Below are positions 10,087 through 19,790 of a DNA stretch of 64,000 nucleotides, one piece after another. How positions within the stretch are numbered: position 1 is the first letter of the stretch; each line of letters begins with the position of its first letter. Under the pieces are notes generated by a model. The model was not told the DNA's origin. It was given only the letters and a program-made list of their open reading frames with translations, and did not search any database. Made by a program: the position numbers and the translations under genes. The stretch is from Candidatus Auribacterota bacterium (lineage in GTDB: Bacteria; Auribacterota; JAFGBW01): the NCBI GenBank assembly GCA_016932965.1, contig JAFGBW010000103.1, positions 9,998 to 73,997 of the forward strand, in the 5' to 3' direction.

Positions 10087-10278
10087 CAAATCCGTCATTT
10101 TTATATTTTGCTGTACATCTTTGAACAGTATTTTTCCCATGGGGGAATGACTTGGATTCCGAGTTATCCCTTTATCATTCAAGATGATACGGATTCATTT
10201 CAATGAAATAATCAGTTGGCATCTGTTGTGCGTTTCTTTCCCTTCACTAATGAATCAATTCACCAGGAGGAAAAAGAA

Positions 10279-10638
10279 ATGCCGGATAAATTATCGAAAA
10301 AAATCGAATTGGAAATCGAACACGAACCCCGTATCATTGATCTCATCAGGTTGTATCATCAGATCAAAGAACAGTTTGAACTTCCTTTGATCACCTTGGA
10401 ATCGATTTTTTACATTCTATTCGTAGAAAAGTATTCTTTGATACAGAAAATGATAGAAATCGCAAAATTACTGATCGTCTCCAAGGAAGAAGAAATGAAT
10501 TTGAAGCTGGTCAACAAAACACAGCAAACGATTTGTGAAATTGTGAGTCATACCAATCTGCACAGATTGAATTGTATCCGCGTGCTCCATTATTTTTCCG
10601 ATCATACTCACGGTTTGACTCAGATGATTTTTGTCTAA
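10279..10638 (+). CDS. Small hypothetical protein
   Basis: The product has 119 residues. A perfect AGGAGG (10265-10270) eight bases before the ATG fixes the start at 10279, although the frame is open further upstream. The protein is mostly helical and charged (MPDKLSKKIELEIE...), with a hydrophobic patch near residues 40-60 and no signal peptide, membrane segment or recognisable motif. It stands alone before a long repeat-containing gap. Function unknown. Confidence 0.65.
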   Translation: MPDKLSKKIELEIEHEPRIIDLIRLYHQIKEQFELPLITLESIFYILFVEKYSLIQKMIEIAKLLIVSKEEEMNLKLVNKTQQTICEIVSHTNLHRLNCIRVLHYFSDHTHGLTQMIFV

Positions 10639-10813
10639 TCCTGAATGGTGAAGGGTTGATGGTTGCTAGTGGGTGGCTGTTAGTGAATAGTGAGGGGAAT
10701 ATATCTTGATTTATTAACGCCTTAGAAAGAATTTAATACGGCTCCGGCAAATGAATACATGCATTTTAAAGGTCATTAGCCTGCGGGTATAACTGGAGCA
10801 TATTTAAATATTT

Positions 10814-11150
10814 AATTAATCCGGTATATCACCGCCACAGGATTTGGACTAGCAAAGTTTGACAATTCCGTGAATGCTAAGAGGAATAATATCACCACAG
10901 AGAGGACACGGAGAGCACGGAGAAATCATCATTGTGAGTTTTGAGGGTTTAGTTATGAATTGAATTGATCGAATTTCATTTGAATTTTGAAATTCAACAC
11001 CTATAACTTTTTTTACCCTCCGTGCTCTCCGTGTCCTCTGTGGCAGAAAAAAAATGGAAATATTTTATACAGTATATTTCATTAAAATTGATCGCTTTGA
11101 GAGGTTCACATTTCAAGCCACCGGCTCTGCCGGTGGTAGTTGACTGCCCC
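10814..11150 (+). repeat. Dispersed repeat element, copy A (near complete)
   Basis: The left block starts AATTAATCCGG and continues to GATTTGGACTAGCAAAG. A central long inverted repeat follows, with arms at 10894-10920 (CACAGAGAGGACACGGAGAG...) and 11019-11043 (reverse complement, two bases shorter). The right end contains a perfect hairpin, CCACCGGC-TCT-GCCGGTGG, and TTGACTG. The same modules recur at 14967, 37696, 43674 and 45341. It lies upstream of the arginine decarboxylase gene. The rest of the 10639-11469 gap shows no gene. Confidence 0.8.
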
Positions 11151-11187
11151 AGTAATAATTTATCCTGTCTAAAAAATTTATATTCCC

Positions 11188-11280
11188 ATTCCTCTGCGCC
11201 TCAGCGTCTCTGCGGGAGTCCTTCTTTATCTTGCGGGCGTATGCGACCAGTTCCTTTCTCCGTGTTCTGTCGTGAAAAAT
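11188..11280. repeat. Degenerate fragments of CTCTGCG/CTCCGTG repeat type
   Basis: This stretch contains CCTCTGCGCCTCAGCGTCTC and CTCCGTGTTCTGTCGTG, which resemble the arm of the dispersed element but are not in its usual arrangement. It is non-coding and probably a relic of another copy. Confidence 0.45.
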
Positions 11281-11469
11281 AGATATAAATCCAATGAGTC
11301 AGTAGAAATGTTTGCTCTTTATTATGATCTCATGAAATGCTTAGATGAGGAGGGGGGTAATTTTATTTTTGCGTTACGGGAAAAATTTTGCTTTTTATAT
11401 CAGCAAATGGATTCATTTTTAGTGATAGGTTAATAAATTCAAGAGACATTAACCCGGAAGGATCAGAAC

Positions 11470-12012
11470 ATGGTACCTAAAAAAATTTTTTTGACCAAAG
11501 GAGTTGGAGCACATAAGCATAAACTTCGGAGTTTCGAGCAGGCATTGAGGATGGCAGGTATTCAAGCGTGCAATTTAGTGCAGGTGTCCAGTATTTTTCC
11601 CCCGAAATGTAAACTCATCACCAGAAAAGTAGGATTAACCTGTCTCAAAGCTGGTGCTATCCAGCATGTGGTCATGGCCAGAAACGAAACCAATGAAGCC
11701 AACCGCATGATTGCGGCATCGGTGGGGCTGTCCAAGCCCATTAAAAATAATGCGTACGGATATCTGAGCGAATACCATTCATTTGGGGAAAATGCCAAGA
11801 TTGCAGGAGATTATGCTGAGGATCTGGCTGCAAGCATGCTGGCTGAAACATTGGGGCTTACCGGTTTTGACGCGGATATTGCCTGGGATTCCCGTAAGGA
11901 ATTATATAAAACCACAAAGGGATTTTTTACTTCCCGTAATGTCACGCAAACGGCGCGGGGTATCACAGGAAAATGGATTACGGTCATTGCGGCAGCGGTG
12001 CTGGTTATCTGA
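11470..12012 (+). CDS. pdaD: Pyruvoyl-dependent arginine decarboxylase
   Basis: The product has 180 residues, the usual size. It converts arginine to agmatine and CO2. The proenzyme self-cleaves at a Ser-Ser bond, and the serine becomes the pyruvoyl cofactor. Here the site is QVSSIFPP (S40-S41), preceded by the conserved start FLTKGVGAHKHKLRSFEQAL and followed by ARNETNEANRMIAASVG. It is cytoplasmic. GGAAGGATCAG upstream acts as the ribosome binding site. The next plus-strand gene is a chorismate-synthase-like protein, with a tRNA on the other strand between them. Polyamine synthesis (agmatine to putrescine/spermidine) is the likely purpose; the later enzymes are not in this window unless the MFS/spermidine-synthase fusion takes part. 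Confidence 0.9.
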   Translation: MVPKKIFLTKGVGAHKHKLRSFEQALRMAGIQACNLVQVSSIFPPKCKLITRKVGLTCLKAGAIQHVVMARNETNEANRMIAASVGLSKPIKNNAYGYLSEYHSFGENAKIAGDYAEDLAASMLAETLGLTGFDADIAWDSRKELYKTTKGFFTSRNVTQTARGITGKWITVIAAAVLVI

Positions 12013-12057
12013 TTTGATAGAGTCAGGAAAAAGAACTGCCTCATTGGGGATGATGAA

Positions 12058-12131
12058 CACGCCCGACAGGATTTGAACCTGTGACCCACGGATTAGAAAT
12101 CCGTTGCTCTATCCAACTGAGCTACGGGCGC
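12058..12131 (-). tRNA. tRNA-Arg (anticodon TCT)
   Basis: A full cloverleaf is visible on the minus strand: the 7-bp acceptor stem GCGCCCG/CGGGCGT (with one G-U pair), D arm GCTC...GAGC, anticodon arm ACGGA-TTTCTAA-TCCGT, and T arm ACAGG-TTCAAAT-CCTGT. The anticodon TCT reads AGA. The CCA end is not encoded. Confidence 0.97.
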
Positions 12132-12196
12132 AAGAGCTACATATACTGGCTGTATATTGAAATTGATGCAAGAATTTTTTTAATAAAGGAGAGAGT

Positions 12197-13525
12197 ATGT
12201 TCGGATGTCATCTGGGAAGAGTATTTCAATTAACGGTTGGCGGCGGATCTTATCAGGAGGGATTGACATCGGTGGTCATGGGATGCCCTCCCGGCATCAT
12301 CTTGACAGAACAGGAAATCTATGGAGACTTGTTATTGAGGAAACCGGGTGCGGATGAGCTGTCTTCTCCAAGAAAAGAGCCGGATTTACCCGTGATTTAT
12401 ACAGGTTTGAATGCTGCTGACACCATCGAACATGCTGGAAATAAGCACCATACCAACGGAACGCCTGTTACCATTCTGATCCCGAATCTGGACCGTCATT
12501 TTATTCACATCAAACAATATCAGGACACCAATCGGACACCTAGGCCTGGACATGCCTCTTATGCTTCTTTTATGAAGTACGGGCCAGATGATGACGCGGT
12601 GGGTGCCGGTATTTTCAGCGGGCGATACACCTCCACGATCGTTGCAGGGGGGTATGTGGCGAAAAAAATACTTGAGAAATGCGGCATCAGGGTTTTTGCC
12701 TATATAAAAGAAGCAGCCGGTGTCAAGGCAGATGATCTGGACATGGAAATGTCGTGGAAAAGGAACGCCGCGTATAAAGAGATGCGCCGTGATTTTGACC
12801 CGTTTTACCAGGAGATTTATGTTAAAACAAGGATCCATCCGGACATGCATTTCCTTGAGAAGATGAAGGTCTTTGCTGAAATAGAAAAGGAAATTGATGA
12901 TATCCGGGCTAAAACACCGCTGTTTGATCCTAAAAAAGTGGAAGAACAATATGGGATCAATCCGCTTCTGAACTGTCCTGATCTGGCTGCTGCAAAGGAA
13001 ATGGTCAAAGCCATCAATAAAATCACGCATACCGGGGATTCAAGCGGAGGGGTCGTGGAAGTCATTGCTTTGGGAGTGCCGCCGGGTCTTGGCGAACCTG
13101 TTTTTGATAAATTGGATGCGGAATTAGGCAGGATGCTGGGTATTGGCGCTGTTAAAGCCGTAGAAGTGGGTGCCGGCCTTTCAGTCAAAGACTTGACCGG
13201 GATTCAAAGTAATGATCAGATGCGTTCTGAAAAGGGGAAAGTCCTGTTTGATTCGAATAATGCCGGCGGAATCACAGGCGGTCTTGCCACAGGACAACCG
13301 ATTTTAGTGCGTTTGGCAGTCAAACCGACTCCGACCATTGCCAAAAAACAGCACACCATTGATAAATATACCCTGGAAAACGTCGAATTGGCCGCTATCA
13401 CACGCCGGGACCCCACCATTGTTGCCCGTATCTGGCCAGTGGCGGAAAATTATACGGCACTGGTGCTTTTAGATCATCTGATGCTTCATTTTGGTTTCCA
13501 GAAAATCAAAGAAATGATCCGGTAG
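12197..13525 (+). CDS. Divergent chorismate synthase-like protein
   Basis: The product has 442 residues (true AroC is about 350-390). The scaffold is clearly chorismate synthase: [45 protein letters not shown] and [13 protein letters not shown]. Several active-site positions differ. The His of the GESHG motif is Tyr19 (GGSYQEG); RET after SA is RYT; GRHDP is TRRDP. An insertion of roughly 60-70 residues (near residues 175-255) is rich in charged helix. This suggests either a very divergent AroC or a paralogue with another FMN-dependent or FMN-free role. AAAGGAG lies 7 bases before the ATG. It is placed directly before sufB (4-base gap), so it may be co-transcribed with the SUF genes, and downstream of pdaD. 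I give no symbol because the chorismate reaction is not assured. Confidence 0.8.
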   Translation: MFGCHLGRVFQLTVGGGSYQEGLTSVVMGCPPGIILTEQEIYGDLLLRKPGADELSSPRKEPDLPVIYTGLNAADTIEHAGNKHHTNGTPVTILIPNLDRHFIHIKQYQDTNRTPRPGHASYASFMKYGPDDDAVGAGIFSGRYTSTIVAGGYVAKKILEKCGIRVFAYIKEAAGVKADDLDMEMSWKRNAAYKEMRRDFDPFYQEIYVKTRIHPDMHFLEKMKVFAEIEKEIDDIRAKTPLFDPKKVEEQYGINPLLNCPDLAAAKEMVKAINKITHTGDSSGGVVEVIALGVPPGLGEPVFDKLDAELGRMLGIGAVKAVEVGAGLSVKDLTGIQSNDQMRSEKGKVLFDSNNAGGITGGLATGQPILVRLAVKPTPTIAKKQHTIDKYTLENVELAAITRRDPTIVARIWPVAENYTALVLLDHLMLHFGFQKIKEMIR

Positions 13526-13529
13526 AAGA

Positions 13530-14960
13530 ATGTCCCCTCTTCATTCCATCAGCCAGGAAAAATACGGTTTTATTACTGACGTGGAATCCGATGAAGCTCC
13601 AAAAGGGTTGAATGAAGATATCATCCGTCTGATTTCTGTGAAAAAGAACGAGCCTCAATTCATGCTGGATTTCAGGCTCGATGCATTTCAAAAGTGGCTG
13701 TCCCTGCCGCTTCCCCAGTGGGCTAAAGTGAGCCATCCTGAAATAGATTTTCAATCTATCAAGTATTATTCAGCTCCCAGACAAAAAAACCAAAATCCTA
13801 AAGATTTGACCGAAGTGGATAAGGAGATCCTTGAAACATTCGAGAAACTGGGGATCCCCTTGAGAGAACAGAAAAGACTTGCCGGAGTGGCAGTGGATGC
13901 AGTCTTTGACAGTATTTCTGTGGGGACAACCCATCAGGAAATGCTGGCAGAATATGGCATTATTTTTTGTTCCATCTCGGAAGCAGTCCATAAATATCCG
14001 GACCTCATTAAAAAATATCTCGGCTCTGTTGTTCCGGTTACGGATAATTTTTACGCGGCATTGAACAGCGCCGTGTTCAGTGACGGATCGTTTTGCTATA
14101 TCCCCAAAGGGGTTCGCTGCCCTGTGGATTTATCGACGTATTTCCGTATCAATGCATCGGAAACAGGACAATTTGAGAGAACGCTCATCATTGCCGAGGA
14201 AGGAAGCTACGTGAATTATCTGGAGGGGTGTACGGCTCCTATCCGGCATGAAAACCAGCTCCATGCGGCTGTTGTGGAACTCATCGCCATGGACCATGCG
14301 GAAATCAAGTATTCCACGGTACAGAACTGGTATGCGGGCGATAAAAACGGTGTAGGAGGGATCTATAATTTTGTCACTAAGCGCGGTAAATGCGCAGGCA
14401 ACTATTCTAAAATTTCCTGGACCCAGGTGGAAGCCGGATCGGCCATTACCTGGAAATATCCGGGCTGCATCCTTTTGGGGGATCATTCGGTCGGTGCCTT
14501 TTATTCGGTTGCTCTGACCAACAACCGGATGCAGGCTGATACAGGAACCAAGATGATCCATATCGGGAAGAACACCAAAAGCACCATCATTTCCAAGGGG
14601 ATTTCAGCGGATGAATCATCAAACACCTATCGGGGCCTGATCAAGGTGCTTCCTTCTGCCGAAGGCGCCAGAGCTTATTCACAGTGCGATTCTCTGCTTG
14701 TGGGAGACCGATGCAGAGCCAATACATTTCCCTGCCTGGAAGTGGAAAATGATACGGGTGTGGTGGAGCATGAAGCCACGACCAGCCGCATGAATGAAGA
14801 GCAGATTTTTTATCTGCGGTCACGGGGAATTGATTCAGAAGGAGCGATTTCCCTTTTGGTGAACGGGTTTTGCAAGGAGGTGTTCCAGGAACTGCCTCTG
14901 GAATTTTCCGTGGAAGCAGTGCGTCTTCTGGAAATGAAGCTGGAAGGCAGTATCGGGTGA
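13530..14960 (+). CDS. sufB: Fe-S cluster assembly scaffold SufB
   Basis: The product has 476 residues, the normal length. SufB forms the cytoplasmic SufBC2D scaffold on which [4Fe-4S] clusters are built from sulfur delivered by SufS-SufU. Conserved features include [33 protein letters not shown], the beta-helix core, and [18 protein letters not shown] with [21 protein letters not shown] near the C-terminus. It begins 4 bases after the chorismate-synthase-like gene. The next SUF gene is separated from it by a repeat element, which is unusual for this operon. Confidence 0.95.
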   Translation: MSPLHSISQEKYGFITDVESDEAPKGLNEDIIRLISVKKNEPQFMLDFRLDAFQKWLSLPLPQWAKVSHPEIDFQSIKYYSAPRQKNQNPKDLTEVDKEILETFEKLGIPLREQKRLAGVAVDAVFDSISVGTTHQEMLAEYGIIFCSISEAVHKYPDLIKKYLGSVVPVTDNFYAALNSAVFSDGSFCYIPKGVRCPVDLSTYFRINASETGQFERTLIIAEEGSYVNYLEGCTAPIRHENQLHAAVVELIAMDHAEIKYSTVQNWYAGDKNGVGGIYNFVTKRGKCAGNYSKISWTQVEAGSAITWKYPGCILLGDHSVGAFYSVALTNNRMQADTGTKMIHIGKNTKSTIISKGISADESSNTYRGLIKVLPSAEGARAYSQCDSLLVGDRCRANTFPCLEVENDTGVVEHEATTSRMNEEQIFYLRSRGIDSEGAISLLVNGFCKEVFQELPLEFSVEAVRLLEMKLEGSIG

Positions 14961-14966
14961 AGTTTT

Positions 14967-15277
14967 AATTAATCCGGTAAACCACCACCATTGGTTTTGG
15001 ACTAGTCAAGTTTGACAGATGAGTAAGTATTTTTAAAAAATTTTCACCACGAAGGGTAAAAAGAGTTATTGGTGTTGAGTTTACATTTTATTTATTAACT
15101 CATGACTCAAAATTTTTCTCATTTTTTCGTGCTCTTCGTGTCCTTAGTGGTAAAATAAAAATATTTAACTAGAGAATAATATGAATGTTATGCCATATTC
15201 AGTGGCTTAATATGAGGAGGCTTTGAGCCGGGAATATTTTCAAGTCTTCACCTCTGGTGGAGATAACTGACTCAAAG
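14967..15277 (+). repeat. Dispersed repeat element, copy B (between sufB and sufC)
   Basis: The left block is AATTAATCCGGTAAACCACC and then TTGGACTAGTCAAGTTTGACA. The central arms are TTCACCACGAAGGG (about 15043) and CGTGCTCTTCGTGTCC (15128 on). Right hairpins include GCCATATTCAGTGGC, and CTTTGAG...CTCAAAG forms an outer pair. It interrupts the suf operon and occupies most of the 379-bp gap. Confidence 0.85.
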
Positions 15278-15339
15278 CATAGGCCAGTACTTTCGGTAGG
15301 GCATCCGAGGAGAGGAATTCGATAAGAAGGATCATCAAT

Positions 15340-16107
15340 ATGCTTGTCATAAATAATTTGAAAGTGAGTGTGAATGAAAAGCCGATTCTGGATTCCATCC
15401 GTCTTTCTGTCGGGAAAGGGGAGATTCACGCGATCATGGGCCCGAATGGTTCCGGCAAGAGCACACTGGCCAAGGTCATTGTGGGGCATCCGTTATGCAA
15501 GGTGACGGAAGGAAGCATGGAATATAACATCAATGGGCAAAGGATCAATTTATTGCCCCTGTCTCCGGAGGAAAGGGCGAGAGAAGGTATATTTCTGGCA
15601 TTTCAGTATCCAATGGAAATACCGGGTGTGAGCAATGCCGTTTTCTTAAGGGCGGCGTATAATGAGATTCTCAAAAAAACAGGCCGTGAGGAAATGGATC
15701 CCATGGATTTCAATATTTTCATAAAACAAAAAATGAAGGAATTGGATCTGGATGAATCTTTTATCAACCGTTTTGTGAATGTGGATTTTTCAGGGGGAGA
15801 AAAGAAGAGAAATGAGATACTTCAGATGGCGGTTCTTTCCCCCAGGCTTGTTTTTCTGGATGAAGTCGATTCCGGATTGGATGTGGATTCACTCAGGACA
15901 GTGGCTGACCGGATCAACCGTTTGAAAACCAAAGACAATGCATTAGTTCTGGTCACCCATTATCAACGGATACTCAATTACGTGGTTCCGGATTATGTTC
16001 ATGTTCTCTCCAACGGCAGAATCATTAAAACGGGCGGAAAAGACCTGGCTTTATATATTGAGGAAAATGGATACGATACCATCAAAGAGGAGAAGAAAAG
16101 GGTATGA
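15340..16107 (+). CDS. sufC: Fe-S cluster assembly ATPase SufC
   Basis: The product has 255 residues. It is an ABC-type ATPase subunit that drives the SufBCD scaffold in the cytoplasm. Walker A GPNGSGKST is at residues 34-42, the signature FSGGEKKRNEILQM near residue 148, Walker B LVFLDEVDSGLD and the switch His in LVTHYQRIL. AAGG (15327-15330) precedes the ATG by 9 bases. The stop overlaps the next start (ATGA), which indicates translational coupling to the secreted-protein gene. Confidence 0.95.
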   Translation: MLVINNLKVSVNEKPILDSIRLSVGKGEIHAIMGPNGSGKSTLAKVIVGHPLCKVTEGSMEYNINGQRINLLPLSPEERAREGIFLAFQYPMEIPGVSNAVFLRAAYNEILKKTGREEMDPMDFNIFIKQKMKELDLDESFINRFVNVDFSGGEKKRNEILQMAVLSPRLVFLDEVDSGLDVDSLRTVADRINRLKTKDNALVLVTHYQRILNYVVPDYVHVLSNGRIIKTGGKDLALYIEENGYDTIKEEKKRV

Positions 16108-16619
16108 AAAAAACGGTATTATTTATTTTAACTGTTTTGATTGGATCGGCTGTCTCCACTTTTTCTTATTCAGAGGAGACGGTCGCCCAGTTGAAAGAAA
16201 AAATCATTGATATCCAGAATGCGGGAGAACTGGGATTTCGCAATTTCACTCTCTGCACCAATATCATCGGATACGGCCAGTATGTGGCCGCTCCTGATAA
16301 CAAGGTCAAAGCAGGATCGGAGATTTATTTTTACTACGAGCCGGTGAATTTGTTTACCAACCGCCTGAATCAATCCTATCAGATTTGGTATACACAGGAT
16401 ATGATCATCCTTTCCCAGGACGGCAAGGAATTGTACCGGGCTTCCGATGCTTTGAATTTTAATTATCAGAGTCTGGCTCCTGTCATGGATATATATGCTT
16501 CGAATACATTGAATCTGAAGGAAGTGCCTCCTGGAATATATCAGTTCCAGGCAGTCATTCATGATAAATTGAAAAAAAGGGATGCCACGTATTCTTTTGT
16601 TTTTGAAGTGGTTCCATGA
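16104..16619 (+). CDS. Small secreted protein encoded within the suf operon
   Basis: The product has 171 residues and a clear signal peptide (MKKTVLFILTVLIGSAVSTFSYS). The mature part is predicted to be rich in beta strands, with many aromatic residues (EIYFYYEPVNLF, YQIWYTQDMIIL). No cysteine pair or metal motif stands out. It starts in a 4-base overlap with sufC and lies directly before sufD. An exported protein within a cytoplasmic assembly operon is unexpected. It may be a passenger gene. Function unknown. Confidence 0.85.
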   Translation: MKKTVLFILTVLIGSAVSTFSYSEETVAQLKEKIIDIQNAGELGFRNFTLCTNIIGYGQYVAAPDNKVKAGSEIYFYYEPVNLFTNRLNQSYQIWYTQDMIILSQDGKELYRASDALNFNYQSLAPVMDIYASNTLNLKEVPPGIYQFQAVIHDKLKKRDATYSFVFEVVP

Positions 16620-16632
16620 TGTTTCAGTGCCG

Positions 16633-17973
16633 ATGAATAAACAGGCTCATTCTTTGGGGATACCGGATGACTTTATCCGGTCTTATGAGGCAACCTGGCA
16701 GGAAGTTCTGGTTCCTGAATGGGTTCGTTCCTGCCGCTCTGAATCCCTGGAGCGTTTGAAAATGATGGGATTCCCTTCCAAGAAGTCTGAGGACTGGAAG
16801 TATACGGACCTGACCCCAATCGTGAACGGGGCCTTTCATTTTTCAAAAGAGCACAGTCTGCCTCAGAATTGCTGTTATAACAGGTTTCACGGTCTATCAG
16901 GCCAGGAAATCGAGCTGGTATTCATCAATGGTGTTTTTTCAAAAGAGATTTCCACCACGGCGAGATCTTTTCCCGGGATAAGAATACGAACGCTCAGGCA
17001 AGCAATGCTGGAAAACGACGGCATGCTGAAACAGTGTCTTGAAAGAATAAACCAGACCGGCGATTCTTTCAGCCTCCTCAATCAGGCTTTTTTTCAGGAC
17101 GGGATTTTCTTGGAAGTTGAAGCGGATTGCCGGTTTCAACCCTGGATTCATCTGGTCTTTTTTTCGACATCCAGTGATAATTTTTTTGCTTCTTTTCCTG
17201 CCAATTTCCTCGTTGTCGGCCAGGGTGCATCAGTCAGGATTTTTGAAAGCTATGTTTCTTTTTCTCAGAATCAGTATTTCACGAACAGCATGACCTCCGT
17301 TTTTCTTGAGGAAGGCGCCTCATTGATGCTAGGCATTATTCAGGCGGAAAGTTTCCATTCCTTTCATATCTGTTCCACCAGAGTGATCCAGGAAAAACGA
17401 TCCCGTTTTGATTCATTTTCTTTTCTGTTTGGAGGGGATATTGTCAGGCATAATCTGGATATCCTTCAGCAGGGCGAGCAAGCCCAGAGCTATTTAAACG
17501 GACTTTACGCCCTGAAAGGACGGCAGCATTTTGATACGAAAGTCGTGATTGATCACCAGCGCACAGGCGGCATCAGCAGGCAGTTGTATAAAGGTATCCT
17601 GGGAGAAACGGCGCGGTCCGTTTTTAACGGACAAATTCATGTGCGTAAATCAGCCCAGAAAACGGATGCTTTTCAGTTGAATAAAAATTTGCTTTTGAAC
17701 ACCCGATGCCGTGTGGATACTAAGCCGCAGCTTGAAATTGAAACGGACGATGTCAAATGCAGCCATGGTGCTGCCGTCGGCCAATTAAATGAGGAAGAGT
17801 TGTTTTATTTGTTGAGCCGCGGAATATCCAGGTCTCAGGCAGTGGAGATCCTTCTTCATGGATTCGCCGACGAGGTTATCAGCAGACTTGAAAATGAGAC
17901 CCAGCGTGAGATGATCCGAAATTTGCTGTCCGGGAATATTTTTTCAAAAATCAAAGTGGATTTGTTAAACTGA
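16633..17973 (+). CDS. sufD: Fe-S cluster assembly protein SufD
   Basis: The product has 446 residues from the ATG at 16633; the frame is open further upstream, but that part overlaps the preceding gene. SufD pairs with SufB in the SufBC2D scaffold. KKSEDWKYTDLTP near residue 55 and CRVDTKPQLEIETDDVKC with GAAVGQLNEEELFYLLSRG near the C-terminus are the family signatures. It follows the secreted-protein gene by 13 bases and precedes sufS. No strong ribosome binding site is seen, so coupling to the upstream gene is likely. Confidence 0.93.
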   Translation: MNKQAHSLGIPDDFIRSYEATWQEVLVPEWVRSCRSESLERLKMMGFPSKKSEDWKYTDLTPIVNGAFHFSKEHSLPQNCCYNRFHGLSGQEIELVFINGVFSKEISTTARSFPGIRIRTLRQAMLENDGMLKQCLERINQTGDSFSLLNQAFFQDGIFLEVEADCRFQPWIHLVFFSTSSDNFFASFPANFLVVGQGASVRIFESYVSFSQNQYFTNSMTSVFLEEGASLMLGIIQAESFHSFHICSTRVIQEKRSRFDSFSFLFGGDIVRHNLDILQQGEQAQSYLNGLYALKGRQHFDTKVVIDHQRTGGISRQLYKGILGETARSVFNGQIHVRKSAQKTDAFQLNKNLLLNTRCRVDTKPQLEIETDDVKCSHGAAVGQLNEEELFYLLSRGISRSQAVEILLHGFADEVISRLENETQREMIRNLLSGNIFSKIKVDLLN

Positions 17974-18046
17974 ATCGGGCATCATTTTTTGATTTATATT
18001 ATGGACCCATTTAGAACAAGAATAGCTGCGATAGGATAGAGATCTC

Positions 18047-19264
18047 ATGCTGGATATCAATAAAATCAAAAATGACTTTCCTATTTTGAAAAGAGAGATT
18101 CACGGGAAACCTCTTGTTTATCTGGATAATGCGGCGACCACTTTAAAACCCGTATCCGTTGTCGAAAGGATCCGTCAGTATTATCTCATGGAAACTTCCA
18201 ATATCCATAGAGGGGTCTATTATCTGAGTGAACAGGGCACGCTTGCCTTCGAAGCAGTCAGGAAAAAAATCAAGGATTTCATCGGAGCTGGAGATACCAG
18301 CGAGATTATTTTCACCAAAAGCGCCACGGAATCCATTAATCTGGTCGCACACAGCTTCGGCAGGACTTATATCAAAGAAGGAGACGAAATTCTTATTACT
18401 GAAATGGAGCATCATTCCAATATCGTTCCCTGGCAGATGCTTTGTCAGGAAATAGGCTGTTTGATAAAAGTGATCCCGATTGATGATGAGGGCTCTATTC
18501 GTTTTGATCAATATGAGGAAATGTTAAATCCGAAAGTCAAATTAGTTTCACTCCTGCATGTGTCCAATGCACTCGGCTCGATCAATCCTGTTAAGAAGAT
18601 CATTGACTCCGCGCATAGACTGAATATTCCCGTTCTGATTGACGGCACTCAGGCTGTCAGTAATACTCATGTCAATGTCAGGGAACTGGATTGCGATTTT
18701 TATGTTTTTTCAGGTCATAAGATCTTTGGCCCGACAGGGATTGGCGTTTTGTACGGAAAAGCATCCTGGCTGGAAGCCATGCCGCCCTTTTTAGGCGGCG
18801 GAGACATGATCCTATCCGTCACTTTTGAAAAAACCATTTACAATCATATTCCTTATAAGTTCGAGGCTGGTACTCCTCCGATCGCGGAAGTGATTGGATT
18901 GGGATCAGCCATTGATTATATCCTTTCTATCGGCTTACCTTTGATCACGTCACATGCTGAGGAATTGGCCCTTTATGGAACACAGGCATTACAAACGGTC
19001 CCGGGAATCCGGCTCATTGGAACTGCTGCGAACAAAAGGCCGATATTTTCGTTTGTTTTTGAGGAGATCCATCCTCATGATATCGGGACGCTTTTGGACC
19101 GGCAAGGTATTGCCGTGAGGACCGGACATCATTGCACTCAGCCTGTCATGCATCGTTATCAAGTGCCGGCCACGACTCGTGCCTCTTTTTCCATTTATAA
19201 CTCTAAAGAGGATATGGACAAGCTGATACAAGTCCTTATGAGTGTGAAGGATAGATTCAAATGA
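18047..19264 (+). CDS. sufS: Cysteine desulfurase SufS
   Basis: The product has 405 residues. It is a PLP-dependent enzyme that removes sulfur from cysteine as a persulfide for cluster assembly. The Schiff-base lysine is K225 in FSGHKIFGPTGIGVLYG, and the catalytic cysteine is C363 in RTGHHCTQPVMHRY, typical of group II desulfurases. VYLDNAATTLKP near the N-terminus is also conserved. Its stop overlaps the sufU start by 4 bases, consistent with a SufS-SufU pair. Confidence 0.95.
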   Translation: MLDINKIKNDFPILKREIHGKPLVYLDNAATTLKPVSVVERIRQYYLMETSNIHRGVYYLSEQGTLAFEAVRKKIKDFIGAGDTSEIIFTKSATESINLVAHSFGRTYIKEGDEILITEMEHHSNIVPWQMLCQEIGCLIKVIPIDDEGSIRFDQYEEMLNPKVKLVSLLHVSNALGSINPVKKIIDSAHRLNIPVLIDGTQAVSNTHVNVRELDCDFYVFSGHKIFGPTGIGVLYGKASWLEAMPPFLGGGDMILSVTFEKTIYNHIPYKFEAGTPPIAEVIGLGSAIDYILSIGLPLITSHAEELALYGTQALQTVPGIRLIGTAANKRPIFSFVFEEIHPHDIGTLLDRQGIAVRTGHHCTQPVMHRYQVPATTRASFSIYNSKEDMDKLIQVLMSVKDRFK

Positions 19265-19722
19265 ATGCATCTGAAAGAGACGAGCTGTATCAGGAACTGA
19301 TCCTGGAACACAATAAGAAGCCGAGAAATTACAGAAAAATCGACAATCCGAGTCATGCTGTTGAAGGGTACAATCCCATTTGCGGTGATCATATCTACCT
19401 GTATCTTAAAATGGATGAAAATAAAATCATCGAGGACATTGCCTTTGAAGGTTCCGGATGCGCCATTTCGAAATCTTCTGCATCGCTGTTGACCATGACA
19501 TTGAAAGGGAAGACAGAACAGGAGGCCAGACAGTTATTTGCTGAATTCCATGATCTTTTGACCGGAAAAATGGACCTTCAGAAGAGCGGACATCATTTGG
19601 GGAAATTGGCGGTCTTTTCCGGCATATGGCAGTATCCTTCCCGTATTAAATGCGCTAGTTTAGCCTGGCATGCACTTGAAAGCGCTTTGAAGGACGGGAA
19701 GAAACAAGTTTCGACAGAATAA
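19261..19722 (+). CDS. sufU: SufU-type sulfur relay protein
   Basis: The product has 153 residues, the length of SufU rather than IscU. It accepts sulfur from SufS using a zinc-bound site. The expected ligands are visible: C41 and D43 (YNPICGDH), C67 (FEGSGCAIS) and C131 (RIKCASLAWHAL). The insertion between the second and third cysteines is the SufU hallmark. It is the last gene of the operon and is followed at once by a strong terminator. Confidence 0.95.
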   Translation: MNASERDELYQELILEHNKKPRNYRKIDNPSHAVEGYNPICGDHIYLYLKMDENKIIEDIAFEGSGCAISKSSASLLTMTLKGKTEQEARQLFAEFHDLLTGKMDLQKSGHHLGKLAVFSGIWQYPSRIKCASLAWHALESALKDGKKQVSTE

Positions 19723-19752
19723 AAAAACCCGATCAATGATCGGGTTTTTTTA
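19721..19752 (+). terminator. Rho-independent terminator after sufU
   Basis: CCCGAT-CAATG-ATCGGG (19728-19744) is preceded by seven A and followed by TTTTTTTTATT. The A/T flanks make it bidirectional, so it can also end the minus-strand coiled-coil gene. Confidence 0.93.
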
Positions 19753-19790
19753 TTCAAACGGATTAAATCTGTCCGGGATGGGACAATAAA

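Noticed and set aside
11022-11282. Plus-strand frame of 86 codons
   Set aside because: It runs through repeat-element sequence and has no protein-like features.
12197-13525. Naming this gene aroC outright
   Set aside because: Three conserved active-site regions are altered, so the reaction is uncertain.
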